Positions 1 through 8,500 of a stretch of 25,748 bases of DNA are shown here, in pieces (position 1 is the stretch's first letter; each line of letters starts with the position of its first letter). Where the stretch lies: the IMG/VR virus record IMGVR_UViG_3300030116_002108, positions 1 to 25,748 of that record; one strand, written 5' to 3'. Origin of the DNA: a virus. The notes under the pieces are model-generated. The model did no database searches. It saw only the letters and a list, made by a program, of their open reading frames with translations, and had not been told where the DNA came from. A program made the position numbers and the translations under genes.

Positions 1-841
1 CTACAACATCAACTGTTGGTATTGCATCGAAAGCATACTGTTCCGCTTGTTTTTCTATATCTTCGTACTTTTCTATAAAATCAAGACTATAAAGCTTTTC
101 CACGTCTTTATCTATTTCTATAGCACTAAAAAAACCTTCATCAACAAGTTTTTTGTTATTTTTAAGATATTCTTCTTTTTTACGTTTAGCAAAGTCTTTT
201 TTATTTTGTTCTTCTACATATTGTATGTTAGCTAAAATATTAGAATATGGATTAGGTTTAACAGCCCCAGGTACCGCATCACGGGTGGCTGCAATTGACT
301 TTTCAAACTCTTTTTCTAGCTCTTGTACTTTTCTTAAATCTAAATCACCAGTTTGTTTAAACTCTTGATATAAATCAAATTTTTCTTGACCAAAACTATT
401 CAATATGTTTTCGTTATTTCTTGTTTCAGCTTCTTTGTTTTGAGCATCTATCATAGCTTCATTGTAAACGTACAAGTTATCTACTTTGCTTGGAATTACT
501 GAACCACCATATTTTATATTGTTTTGAATAGTAGCTTCTTCTTTTTCATATTCTATATTACCTAAAACATCATTAGCTTGTTCGTTAAAAACTTTATCTA
601 ACACAAAGCTCTTTAACTCAGCATCGTCACTTATATTTGTTAATTTTTCTATACTAGCTAGACTTCTAACAACATCTTCACCGTTTTTAGGGTCATCAAT
701 AATCTTATAGTCAAAACTAAAGTCTTCTATAGGTTGAACAACACCTTTGTTGCTATTATAATGGTTTACAACCTCCATTATTTTTTCTTCAGGCTCGCCA
801 TTGGCTACCATTAAATCGATTACCTCTTCTATACTCGCCAT
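1..841 (-). CDS. Partial virion/ejection-type protein, N-terminal 280 codons
   Basis: The reading frame opens with ATG at 841-839 and stays open to the left window edge, so only the N-terminal 280 residues are visible. It begins MASIEEVIDLMVANGEPEEK and is hydrophilic, rich in Glu, Lys, Asn and Asp, with predicted helical, coiled-coil-like stretches around residues 150-190 and 215-260. There is no signal peptide, membrane segment or lytic-enzyme motif in this part. It starts 7 nt after the stop of the 605-residue gene (gap GATTAAT, no Shine-Dalgarno), so it is in the same operon. As the last gene after a T7-like 13-14-15 order, it could be the large inner-core or ejection protein (T7 gp16-like position), which often carries a transglycosylase or other enzyme farther on. 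That role is positional inference only; I do not recognise the family. Confidence 0.8.
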   Translation of the reverse strand, partial: MASIEEVIDLMVANGEPEEKIMEVVNHYNSNKGVVQPIEDFSFDYKIIDDPKNGEDVVRSLASIEKLTNISDDAELKSFVLDKVFNEQANDVLGNIEYEKEEATIQNNIKYGGSVIPSKVDNLYVYNEAMIDAQNKEAETRNNENILNSFGQEKFDLYQEFKQTGDLDLRKVQELEKEFEKSIAATRDAVPGAVKPNPYSNILANIQYVEEQNKKDFAKRKKEEYLKNNKKLVDEGFFSAIEIDKDVEKLYSLDFIEKYEDIEKQAEQYAFDAIPTVDVV

Positions 842-848
842 ATTAATC

Positions 849-2666
849 TTATTTTTTTATTAACATGTTTTTATAATCTTCGGCTGTTTTCTCATTTTTT
901 TCACTAAGTTTTCTCAAACTTGGAAACATATTTAAAAGCTGATCACTAAAAAATTTTGGTTTTAAAGGTCCTTGATAATTAGCTTTTTGCATTTGTCTTA
1001 AAAAGTCTGACGTCGGAGAAAACTTGTTACGTGGTAAAAGTTGGAACATTTGCGATTGTGTTTTAGTATCTTGAGAGTCTTTATCTACAGGCATTAAACG
1101 TCCACTTTGATAAGTTTCTATTAAAGTGTAAGAGTTATCTCTGTTTCTTCTCCAAACATCTTGATTAACTCTTAATGTTTGACCTTCTGACTGTTCAATT
1201 AAATCACGAGTAAGCGACATTACCTCGTTGTATTGGTTTTGTTCTGTTTGGTTGTTTATAGTAATACCTTTACCCCAAGGTAAATCAACTGTTGTCTTTT
1301 TGTTTTGATTAATTTGATTAGCTACAGAAGCGTTATACCTTGCTTTACCAGTATTATGAAAAACTTCACCAGTTCTTCTAGCGTGGCTTAAAGCTACTTC
1401 AGTAGTAGTTTGTTGATCATAAAATTTATTATCAACATCTAGTATAGCGTTTTTTACTTTTTTATAGTTATTAACAGCAACATCATTACCTATAAAATCA
1501 TCTTTGTCTATATCACCATCATTGTCCGCGTCTTTAACACCTATTTCTTGTAACTTCGCATTACCTAAACCAGCAAATATTTCAGCTGACTCTGAGCTTA
1601 CGTTGTTTAAATCTTGTTCTAAACTAGTTGCGTTACTACCTAAAGGCATTCTAATAAGCTTGTGTAACGATTCTTCGTTTTCATACAAAGGTCTTAATCT
1701 ATTTATAAACTGATCACCCATGTATTGTGTTCCAGCTTGAGCACCTCTTTTTTCTAAATCATTAAACGCTTTATTTAAACTATTAACAGTTTGAGCATCT
1801 AATTTTGTTTTTATTAAACCAGCTGTTTTCTCCATTGTTAAAACAAAAGGTTTTTCACCTGGTGAACTTATTGGTTTTAAATCATCATCTTTACCTGTTA
1901 TAAAGTTACCTTGAGCATCTTTAAACATAAAAGCTAACTTGTCGTTTTCATCTCTAGTTAAAACTGCTTCAAAACCGTTATAATCACTTTTAGGATCGTT
2001 TATTTTACCTGTTTTAGTTTTATAAGCATTCATAGCTTTTTTCATAAATAAATTAAACTCACCTGTTGCATTTAAATCAGCGTTGTTAGAAGTAAGCACC
2101 TCATCGCTAAAATTATCTGCGTTTTCTAAAAACTTTATGTCATTATGAAACTGATCTCTTTTGTTTCTTAGCTCTGCTTTTCTTTTTCTACTTTCAGGAT
2201 CTGTTTTTAAATACAAATCAAAAAGTTCTTTTCTTATGTTTTTTAATTCATCACCTATAGTTGTTTTTTGAGTACCAGTACCAATTCCACCAGTAGTAAC
2301 AGGATCATCAGAAGGATCTGTAGTTATTAAACCACCTGGTTGACCTTCATCTTCTTTAGCTTGCTCTTCTGTTTTAGGTCCTATTATTTCTTTCTCTACT
2401 AATATCTCTGTTGAAAAACCTTTGTTTATTTGTTGTTGGTTATACAACGCATCATTAACTAAACCTGCACCTAGTTTACCTATGTTAGCAGCGGCTTGTT
2501 TAAACGAAGCGCCAATAGTATACATAGTTTTTTCGTAACTTTTAGACATAGCTTCAAAAGTACGACTAAGATCTTTAGGTACATTCGCCATAGCAGCTCT
2601 TGTAGCTGCTGCCACTAAAGTTGCATCTGCACCTGGGTTTAAATTAAATCCTGATTTTTTTGCCAT
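849..2666 (-). CDS. Structural/ejection-like protein with an EF-hand loop (605 aa)
   Basis: This is a 605-residue soluble protein. The N-terminus (MAKKSGFNLNPGADATLVAA) is followed by an Ala-rich amphipathic helical region to about residue 75, then an acidic, Gly/Thr/Pro-rich linker (about 85-135), then a mainly helical, charged body. Residues 379-390 read DADNDGDIDKDD, a textbook 12-residue EF-hand calcium loop with Asp at 1, 3, 5, 9 and 12, Gly at 6 and Ile at 8. There is no membrane segment or catalytic motif. It lies 17 nt after the 238-residue Ala/Gln-rich gene and 7 nt before the next gene, and there is no Shine-Dalgarno in front of it. Size and position match the T7 gp15-like slot of an ejection cassette, but I see no sequence signature that proves this. 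It could equally be another internal virion protein. Confidence 0.85.
   Translation of the reverse strand: MAKKSGFNLNPGADATLVAAATRAAMANVPKDLSRTFEAMSKSYEKTMYTIGASFKQAAANIGKLGAGLVNDALYNQQQINKGFSTEILVEKEIIGPKTEEQAKEDEGQPGGLITTDPSDDPVTTGGIGTGTQKTTIGDELKNIRKELFDLYLKTDPESRKRKAELRNKRDQFHNDIKFLENADNFSDEVLTSNNADLNATGEFNLFMKKAMNAYKTKTGKINDPKSDYNGFEAVLTRDENDKLAFMFKDAQGNFITGKDDDLKPISSPGEKPFVLTMEKTAGLIKTKLDAQTVNSLNKAFNDLEKRGAQAGTQYMGDQFINRLRPLYENEESLHKLIRMPLGSNATSLEQDLNNVSSESAEIFAGLGNAKLQEIGVKDADNDGDIDKDDFIGNDVAVNNYKKVKNAILDVDNKFYDQQTTTEVALSHARRTGEVFHNTGKARYNASVANQINQNKKTTVDLPWGKGITINNQTEQNQYNEVMSLTRDLIEQSEGQTLRVNQDVWRRNRDNSYTLIETYQSGRLMPVDKDSQDTKTQSQMFQLLPRNKFSPTSDFLRQMQKANYQGPLKPKFFSDQLLNMFPSLRKLSEKNEKTAEDYKNMLIKK
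1497..1532 (-). other. EF-hand calcium-binding loop in the 605-aa protein
   Basis: These bases encode residues 379-390 of the 605-residue protein, DADNDGDIDKDD. Every ligand position of a canonical EF-hand or dockerin-type loop is filled (1, 3, 5, 9, 12), with the conserved Gly at position 6 and a hydrophobic residue at 8. Only one such loop is visible. Calcium binding follows from the motif and is not shown directly. Confidence 0.75.
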
Positions 2667-2683
2667 ATTCTATATTTTTTTAC

Positions 2684-3400
2684 TTAAAGCAGTTTTCCAG
2701 TAATTCCACCTGTTAAACCTTGAGCCATACCACCGTATATTTGACCCCACATACCAACTTGTGAGTTAAGCATACTTGCTTGGTGACCGAATCCTGCCAT
2801 TTGGTTTGCATAAGCGGCTTGTACACCAGCGTTAGCACCAGCCATACCACCATATTCTATTCCTAACAAAGTAGATTGTCTACCCATTTCAGCTGATTGT
2901 ACCATAGCAGCACCACCTCTTTGTGTCATATCAGCTTGACCAGCACCTTGCCTTTCTAACATTTGTAATTGCATTGAAGCTTGTCTAGCCATTAAGTTAC
3001 CAGCTCTTTCTTGTTGTGATATACCAGCCGCAATTTGCTGGGATTGAAGAGCTCCTTGATTTGCTAAAGCTTGAGCTAATCCAGCTACACCACTACCACC
3101 AGCAGAACCTCTAAGTGCTTGCATTATATTAGCTTGTTGCTGTTGCATTTGCTGTGTTTGAAAGTTAGCAGCCCTCATATCAACTTCCATGTCTTCATAA
3201 AAGTTTTCCATACCTTCAAACTGATTTTTCATGTCAGCATAAGGATTTTTAAACTCAAACTGTCTATACTTATCTTTTTGCTCTTCTAATAATTCACGTT
3301 GAACAGCTTGCTCGTCATTGTATCTTGCTAACTGATCTTGAGAAGCCTCAAACATTTGTCTACTTAAAGCATCTTGTCTTCTTTTAGATCTTCTTCCCAT
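2684..3400 (-). CDS. Ala/Gln/Gly/Met-rich internal virion (DNA ejection) protein
   Basis: This 238-residue protein starts MGRRSKRRQDALSRQMFEAS, a basic segment, followed by a charged helix to about residue 50. A conserved-looking stretch KNPYADMKNQFEGMENFYED (about 51-70) and a Gln/Met tract (about 80-95) follow. From about residue 97 it becomes a small-residue region with repeated Gly-Gly, Ala-Leu and Gln motifs, such as SGVAGLAQALANQGALQSQQ. This composition is typical of short-tailed phage ejection proteins that leave the capsid and line a channel in the envelope (T7 gp14, P22 gp7 type). The assignment rests on composition and neighbours. The start codon overlaps the end of the upstream GNAT-like gene by 17 nt, which suggests translational coupling, and the 605-residue gene follows after 17 nt. 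It is widespread in marine phage genomes as I remember them. Confidence 0.85.
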   Translation of the reverse strand: MGRRSKRRQDALSRQMFEASQDQLARYNDEQAVQRELLEEQKDKYRQFEFKNPYADMKNQFEGMENFYEDMEVDMRAANFQTQQMQQQQANIMQALRGSAGGSGVAGLAQALANQGALQSQQIAAGISQQERAGNLMARQASMQLQMLERQGAGQADMTQRGGAAMVQSAEMGRQSTLLGIEYGGMAGANAGVQAAYANQMAGFGHQASMLNSQVGMWGQIYGGMAQGLTGGITGKLL

Positions 3401-3851
3401 AATTTTTATCTATTTTTCTTAAATTGTTTTCTATATATTTAAAAGCTTCAAATCTTGATGGTGCCATTTCCCAACCTAAATTTCTATGTATATCTGATAC
3501 AAATTTATCATTACAAACTGTAAACAGTTGTAGTGTACCGTATTTCTCTGCTTCAAACTCTACACCTTCTATTAATTGATATATTAAATTTCTTCTATCT
3601 TTTTCTCTGTATTTAGGATTTGAAACTAAATACGTCGTCCAAGCTACAGACGGTACTTCTGATAAAAACAAAAAAGTAGCTGCAACTGGTATATTGTTTT
3701 TTTCTATTATAAAACATCTTTCATCTGCTGGTAAAAAACCTCTTCTTACAGGTTCTGTGCCATAAAATTTAGTCCACCACCATTTCCACCACTCCACACA
3801 TATTTCATAGTCTCCTTGTTTAAAAGACCTAAAGTTTACATTATCATTCAT
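3384..3851 (-). CDS. GNAT-fold protein, T7 gp13-like position, probably not catalytic
   Basis: This 155-residue protein has the order of elements of a GNAT N-acetyltransferase: a first strand and helix (residues 5-30), central strands (about 45-77), a helix after the acetyl-CoA loop (about 83-104), and a last strand, helix and strand containing NDKFVSDIHRNLGWEMA (about 114-130). The acetyl-CoA pyrophosphate loop, normally Q/R-x-x-G-x-G/A, reads R-E-K-D-R-R at residues 82-87 and lacks both small residues, so enzyme activity is doubtful. A Trp cluster WWKWWW lies at residues 21-26. As far as I recall, T7 internal virion protein gp13 also has a GNAT-like fold, and this gene sits directly before a gp14-like protein, which it overlaps by 17 nt. 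A structural or assembly role is therefore at least as likely as acetylation. It starts after a 42-nt AT-rich gap without a Shine-Dalgarno. Confidence 0.82.
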   Translation of the reverse strand: MNDNVNFRSFKQGDYEICVEWWKWWWTKFYGTEPVRRGFLPADERCFIIEKNNIPVAATFLFLSEVPSVAWTTYLVSNPKYREKDRRNLIYQLIEGVEFEAEKYGTLQLFTVCNDKFVSDIHRNLGWEMAPSRFEAFKYIENNLRKIDKNYGKKI

Positions 3852-3893
3852 TTAATTAAATTTGAGTGTATTTATAATCACACTTTTTACTAT

Positions 3894-4256
3894 TTATTTA
3901 CTACTTGGCATTACTTCAGAGCTAATAGCAAATAGCTCAGCTCTTTTTCCAGAAGTATTTTCCATTGTAACTTCAGCATAATAACCTTTTAAACTAGACT
4001 CGTTAGCTTGAATATTTTTAGCAAACATAATAAAATGGCTTATATCTGGTATAAAGTTTGGTATAACAACTTCTACTTGTATTTTAAAACTATCACTAAG
4101 CATCTCTATACTTAAAACATTTCCTAAATATACAGGATCTGTCGATGCAATTGCACCATGTAGATTAGCTGGAGCTTCTACGTAATAGACATAGTCACCT
4201 ACTTGAAGTGAGTTTTTTCTTTTTAGTTTTGTAAATTTAAATTCGTATAAAGCCAT
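3894..4256 (-). CDS. Small beta-rich virion-associated protein, function unknown (120 aa)
   Basis: This 120-residue protein is predicted to be mostly beta strand. It opens MALYEFKFTKLKRKNSLQVG, then has a turn-rich core with VGDYVYYV and YLGNVLSIEML, and ends with a conserved-looking FIMFAKN...SLKGYYAEVTMEN segment at about residues 76-100. There is no signal peptide or membrane segment. It is 11 nt after the 424-residue beta-rich gene, and both sit between the nozzle and ejection genes, which suggests a minor tail or head decoration component. I know similar short proteins only as uncharacterised members of marine and Bacteroidota phage structural modules. No Shine-Dalgarno precedes the start; the leader is AAAAATAAAAC. 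Confidence 0.82.
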   Translation of the reverse strand: MALYEFKFTKLKRKNSLQVGDYVYYVEAPANLHGAIASTDPVYLGNVLSIEMLSDSFKIQVEVVIPNFIPDISHFIMFAKNIQANESSLKGYYAEVTMENTSGKRAELFAISSEVMPSSK

Positions 4257-4267
4257 GTTTTATTTTT

Positions 4268-5542
4268 TTATGATGCCGTACCAGGTATTAATAATTTATC
4301 TAAGTCTATATTTACTTCTTTATTAGAGCTAGAAAATTCTGTTATAGATGCTAATCCTGTAAAAGTTATTTTATCAATAGTATTTGAAAAAAATAACTTT
4401 GTACCAACTGTAAGTTCTTGAGCTTGTTGCATTACTACAGAGCCATCTCCATCAACTCCGGTTGCATCAGGCGTTACAGAAACTACGTTGTTATCAAGAG
4501 TATTGTCTACATCAACACCAAATACCCCGACAACAGAACCACCAGTTATACCTTTAGTATTGTTTAAAGATATTCTAGTGCTAGAACCATCAGTAGCTTC
4601 TGTAATACTACCATCAGCTTTAACAGTTTTAGTTATACCCATAATATTGGTGGCAAAATCTGGAGTTACTGTCAGATTTGTTAATTCAAAATGCAAACCA
4701 GTAGCATCTGCAATTCTTTGCCCATAAGATCTAAATGTCATAGTTTGACCATCTTCAAACGCAACTGATTGAGAAAAAGTAAGTATATTATTATTAAAAT
4801 CTATATCTGTTATAAAAGTATCTGAACTAGGTGCAGTTGTTGTTTTATGATAATACAACTGTGTTCCAACAGCTAAATCTGTTATATCAGCAACAGTTAC
4901 TCGCTCTGAAGCATTCCCACTGCCTTCTAAATTACTTACTATATTTTCTGTTGTTTGATGATAAATTAAATTACCAGCAATAATGTTGTCTTTAATGTAG
5001 TCTTGATAGTCAAGTGGTTTAATACCACCAAAAAGTCTAAAGCCAAAACTACCAGTATCTGTAGTGTTAGTGTTTATTTCAAATGAAAAACTTTTAGTAA
5101 CAAAATCATCACCTGTACCAACTAATGTTGTAGACGGTAAAGAAGCGTACTTTGAAGTATCGTTAGCTTGAGGAGCTAGTGTTATGGTTGTATCTGAAGA
5201 TACTTTTTCTATGTTTTTAGATATAACATTTAAACCTCTATTAGTAACTGTGTCTTCTAGTGTTATTAATTTCACAACGTATGTTCCACCAGTACCGCCT
5301 CCAGTAGGAAAAGTAACACTTCTTTGTAAAAAATTAGACGTCATTTGCACTACTAAGTTGTTTTTAGGAGCATGACCACTAGTAAAAGTATCAGTTGTCC
5401 AATCGTAAAAATTTATAGTTCCTGATTGAGTTATTATTAAAAAAAATTTAGCACCTAATTTAGCTTCAATTCTAATAGTTTTTATTGTTTCAGCAGTAGG
5501 CATTACCGCTGTGTCTAATGATAAATTACTTACTCTACTCAT
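4268..5542 (-). CDS. Beta-rich structural protein with two related segments (424 aa)
   Basis: This 424-residue protein is rich in Thr, Ser, Gly, Val and Asp and predicted to be almost all beta strand, as in phage fibre, collar or decoration proteins. The N-terminal part contains GAKFFLIITQSGTINFYDW (about residues 29-47), a compact beta domain. Two later segments look related: LAVGTQLYYHKTTT (about 223-236) and LTVGTKLFFSNTID (about 378-391), each followed by strands ending in a hydrophobic run, which suggests duplicated Ig-like or similar modules. There is no enzyme motif or collagen repeat. It starts 1 nt after the stop of the giant nozzle gene (TAA-C-ATG), so the two are probably translationally coupled. 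A tail-associated role is inferred from this coupling; the exact function is unknown. Confidence 0.83.
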   Translation of the reverse strand: MSRVSNLSLDTAVMPTAETIKTIRIEAKLGAKFFLIITQSGTINFYDWTTDTFTSGHAPKNNLVVQMTSNFLQRSVTFPTGGGTGGTYVVKLITLEDTVTNRGLNVISKNIEKVSSDTTITLAPQANDTSKYASLPSTTLVGTGDDFVTKSFSFEINTNTTDTGSFGFRLFGGIKPLDYQDYIKDNIIAGNLIYHQTTENIVSNLEGSGNASERVTVADITDLAVGTQLYYHKTTTAPSSDTFITDIDFNNNILTFSQSVAFEDGQTMTFRSYGQRIADATGLHFELTNLTVTPDFATNIMGITKTVKADGSITEATDGSSTRISLNNTKGITGGSVVGVFGVDVDNTLDNNVVSVTPDATGVDGDGSVVMQQAQELTVGTKLFFSNTIDKITFTGLASITEFSSSNKEVNIDLDKLLIPGTAS

Positions 5543-5543
5543 G

Positions 5544-8500
5544 TTATATTATTTCTGTTACTGACTGCGGAAAACCAATACCTTGAACACTAAATTTAGA
5601 CGTATCTATAGTGGAATTATTTGTTAAATAACCTCCTTTTATATAACCAAACCATTTTCCTTCTTTTTTAATAAAGTTGTTTAAACTACCGCTGTCTAAA
5701 TCAGTGTGTATATTTAAACATCTCCAACCTTCAATATCTCCGTTTATAGCATTAGAGTTATAAGAAGCCCCAAAATAAACTGATTCACTAACAGTTGGTT
5801 GAAGCACAAAAGCTTGAGATCCTTCGTAATTTATAGTGTTAAATGTTTTAACAACACTTGGCTCTACGTTTATTAAAGCTGTTACAGTTGATTTATATAT
5901 TTCGCTAGCGTCTAAATGATTGTAAAAAAGATTATAATTTTCAGCTTCACTTTCTACGCAATCAGACCACTCTAAATTAACTGTATCATACTTCATTGGC
6001 ATGTAGTGCCTATATAAATAACCATTTTTAAATGTAAAATATTTTTTAGATAAACTTAAACCACCTTCTGGTACAAAGGATTTAAAACTAGTCCAACCAT
6101 TAACATCTTCACTAAAAGTTATTGTTTTTTCACCTAAACTATCACTAGCGTAATTACTACCCTCAACAGGTAATAAACCTGGTATGTAAACTCTACGCAT
6201 AGAAATATTATCTATCCAACCCGTAACAGTAGATTCTCCAGCACTATCTTTACGTATAACTAAAGTGTTTCTAAAAGCTTCCCCAAAACCATTTTCATAC
6301 TCTGAGTTAGCGTAATCTTCTGTTCCCGGCGCTATTACATCATAACCAAGAGTTGAGTCATAAACCATTCTGTTACTACTACCATCACCAATACCAACAA
6401 CTTTAGTCACTTTCCACCATAAAAAATTACCATTTGCGTCATAAATTGCTTCGGGCGTGTAGTCGTTATGGTGTAATGTTGCTGAAGTAAAGTTTGGATC
6501 TCCAATATCATCAATTCTAAAGCCATAACCCTCAGCATTAAAATAATACATATGAAACACGCCTTGTCCATCTGAAACAGTGTCAGTAATATCATTAAAA
6601 TCTTGCATTGCAAAATTAAAACTTACTTCATATTGTTCATATCTATTTATTTTTTTATCAATAAATTGATTAGCACATACAATAACATTACCATTTCCAA
6701 AGTTAGAATCAAAACTTGGCGCTTCTCTAAATTGTAATCTGCCATCTGGATCTGAATTTTGATCCCAATATATCTGCCAAGAAATAAATTGACTTGTTGT
6801 AGAATCAAAACCGTCAAAATCCCAAGACCCAGCTTGACCACCGTTAAAAATAGTATTTTGTTGCGTTAAAGATATGTTTTTAATACCACAAGTCATTGGA
6901 AGTGATGATGTATTGTGATTAAAAAACGTTAACTTATTTTCGGCAACGTTATAAGTATTACTATAACCACTAGCACTATACTCTTGAACAGTTATAGACG
7001 TGTCTTCAATACCGTCTTTAACAACACCGCCATCAGGACCAGTGCCATCTAGTTTAAATTTAATTTCATATTTACCTGGAGAATTTATACCATAAGCTCT
7101 AATACCTGTAAACTCATTTGTTGCACCACCATAATTACCATAATCTGTAGAGCTACCAGTTACATAAACACTAAGATCTGGAACATCAAAACTATTTGTT
7201 CTAGGATTATTACCTAATTCAAATTTTAAAAGCCAACCATCTCCTTGGTTTAAAATAGGATTAGTACTTAAGTCTTGTGTCCACGAGCTTTGCTGGCCAA
7301 GAGTAGACCAATTGTAATTACCATCTTTCTTACAGTTTTCCCAACATAAATGGTCGTCATTATAGTATAAAACACTATTAGTAAGAGCGTTTATCTGAAT
7401 ATGCCTATCACCATTACCATCGTAAATGCCTCTTAACCAGTTAGTAGCTGTTCCTAAACCGTTAACATAACTTACTTTTTTAACTATTATACTTCTAACT
7501 CTTATATCGTTATTTATAAAATTATAAAAACGTATATTAATGTTTTCAGCACCAAGAGTTGATGATGTTGTAGTATTTACCCAAGAGTCAGATTCTATTT
7601 TAAATACCGCTCTATAAACCCACTGATCTGTACCATACTCCGTTCTATAATGAAGTCTACAACTAGCATGCTCATCAGTATTACCACCTACATTAGTACC
7701 AAAACCACCTATTGTAGATAAATCTTGGTTCTGTGTTAATGAAGAGCCGTTTACACCTCTAATAGCTATATGACCATCTTGTAAGTTTCCACCAGAAGTA
7801 TAAGATCCCACTACTGGTCCAGTACCTCCATTAGAAGGACTAACGTTAATACTAGGGTGATGAGTAGGGTCTAGCTCTATATCAACTAAATACCATTCTC
7901 CAGTTTCAAGAGGACTACCAGTATGGTCGTAAGAAATACCATAGCTACCTTGATTTTGATTAGTATGTATAATTCTCCACCATGGAGAAGCAAGGTCTGT
8001 ATATATTTTTTCACCTGGCACAGCGCCATCTCCATTTGGACCGTTACCACCAGGAACACCTATATCACCAGGTGGTGGTGGGTTATGACTAACGCCAAAC
8101 TTATCTAATATTATTTTATCAAAAACACCAGCTGAATTACCATAATTACCTTCTTGAGGATTTTGACCACCTGGATCTGCGCCTGGTGTTTTCCAACTAA
8201 CAACAGGTCCAGTATAACTATTTGTTGAATCACCTGGCGCTGCTTTTGTTGCTGAAACAGTGGTACCGCCTCTAGCATTACCAAACATGACAGCTTGATT
8301 AAAAGCGTGGTATGCACCAAAATTTGCACTAAGTGGAATACTTCCAATATTAAAATCCCAGTTCGTGTCACCGTGTATAACTTCAACCCAAGCTGGAACT
8401 GCTACATCTGGTATGTTAGGATGGTAATAAGAACCACCACTTGGGCTGTTAATGTAATTGTTTATTGATTGTAAGTTAGCACCAGGACCAGTACCAGCTT

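Noticed and set aside
3865-3884. A small hairpin (AGTGTG pairing with TACACT, 8-nt loop) between the 120-aa and GNAT-like genes.
   Set aside because: Six weak pairs with one wobble, AT-rich, and the U-run lies on the side that would only serve plus-strand transcription, which has no genes here. A chance structure is likely.
8008-8085. A Pro/Gly-rich stretch in the nozzle insert that looks collagen-like.
   Set aside because: The Gly-x-y period holds only for a few triplets and breaks repeatedly; it is better seen as a flexible linker.
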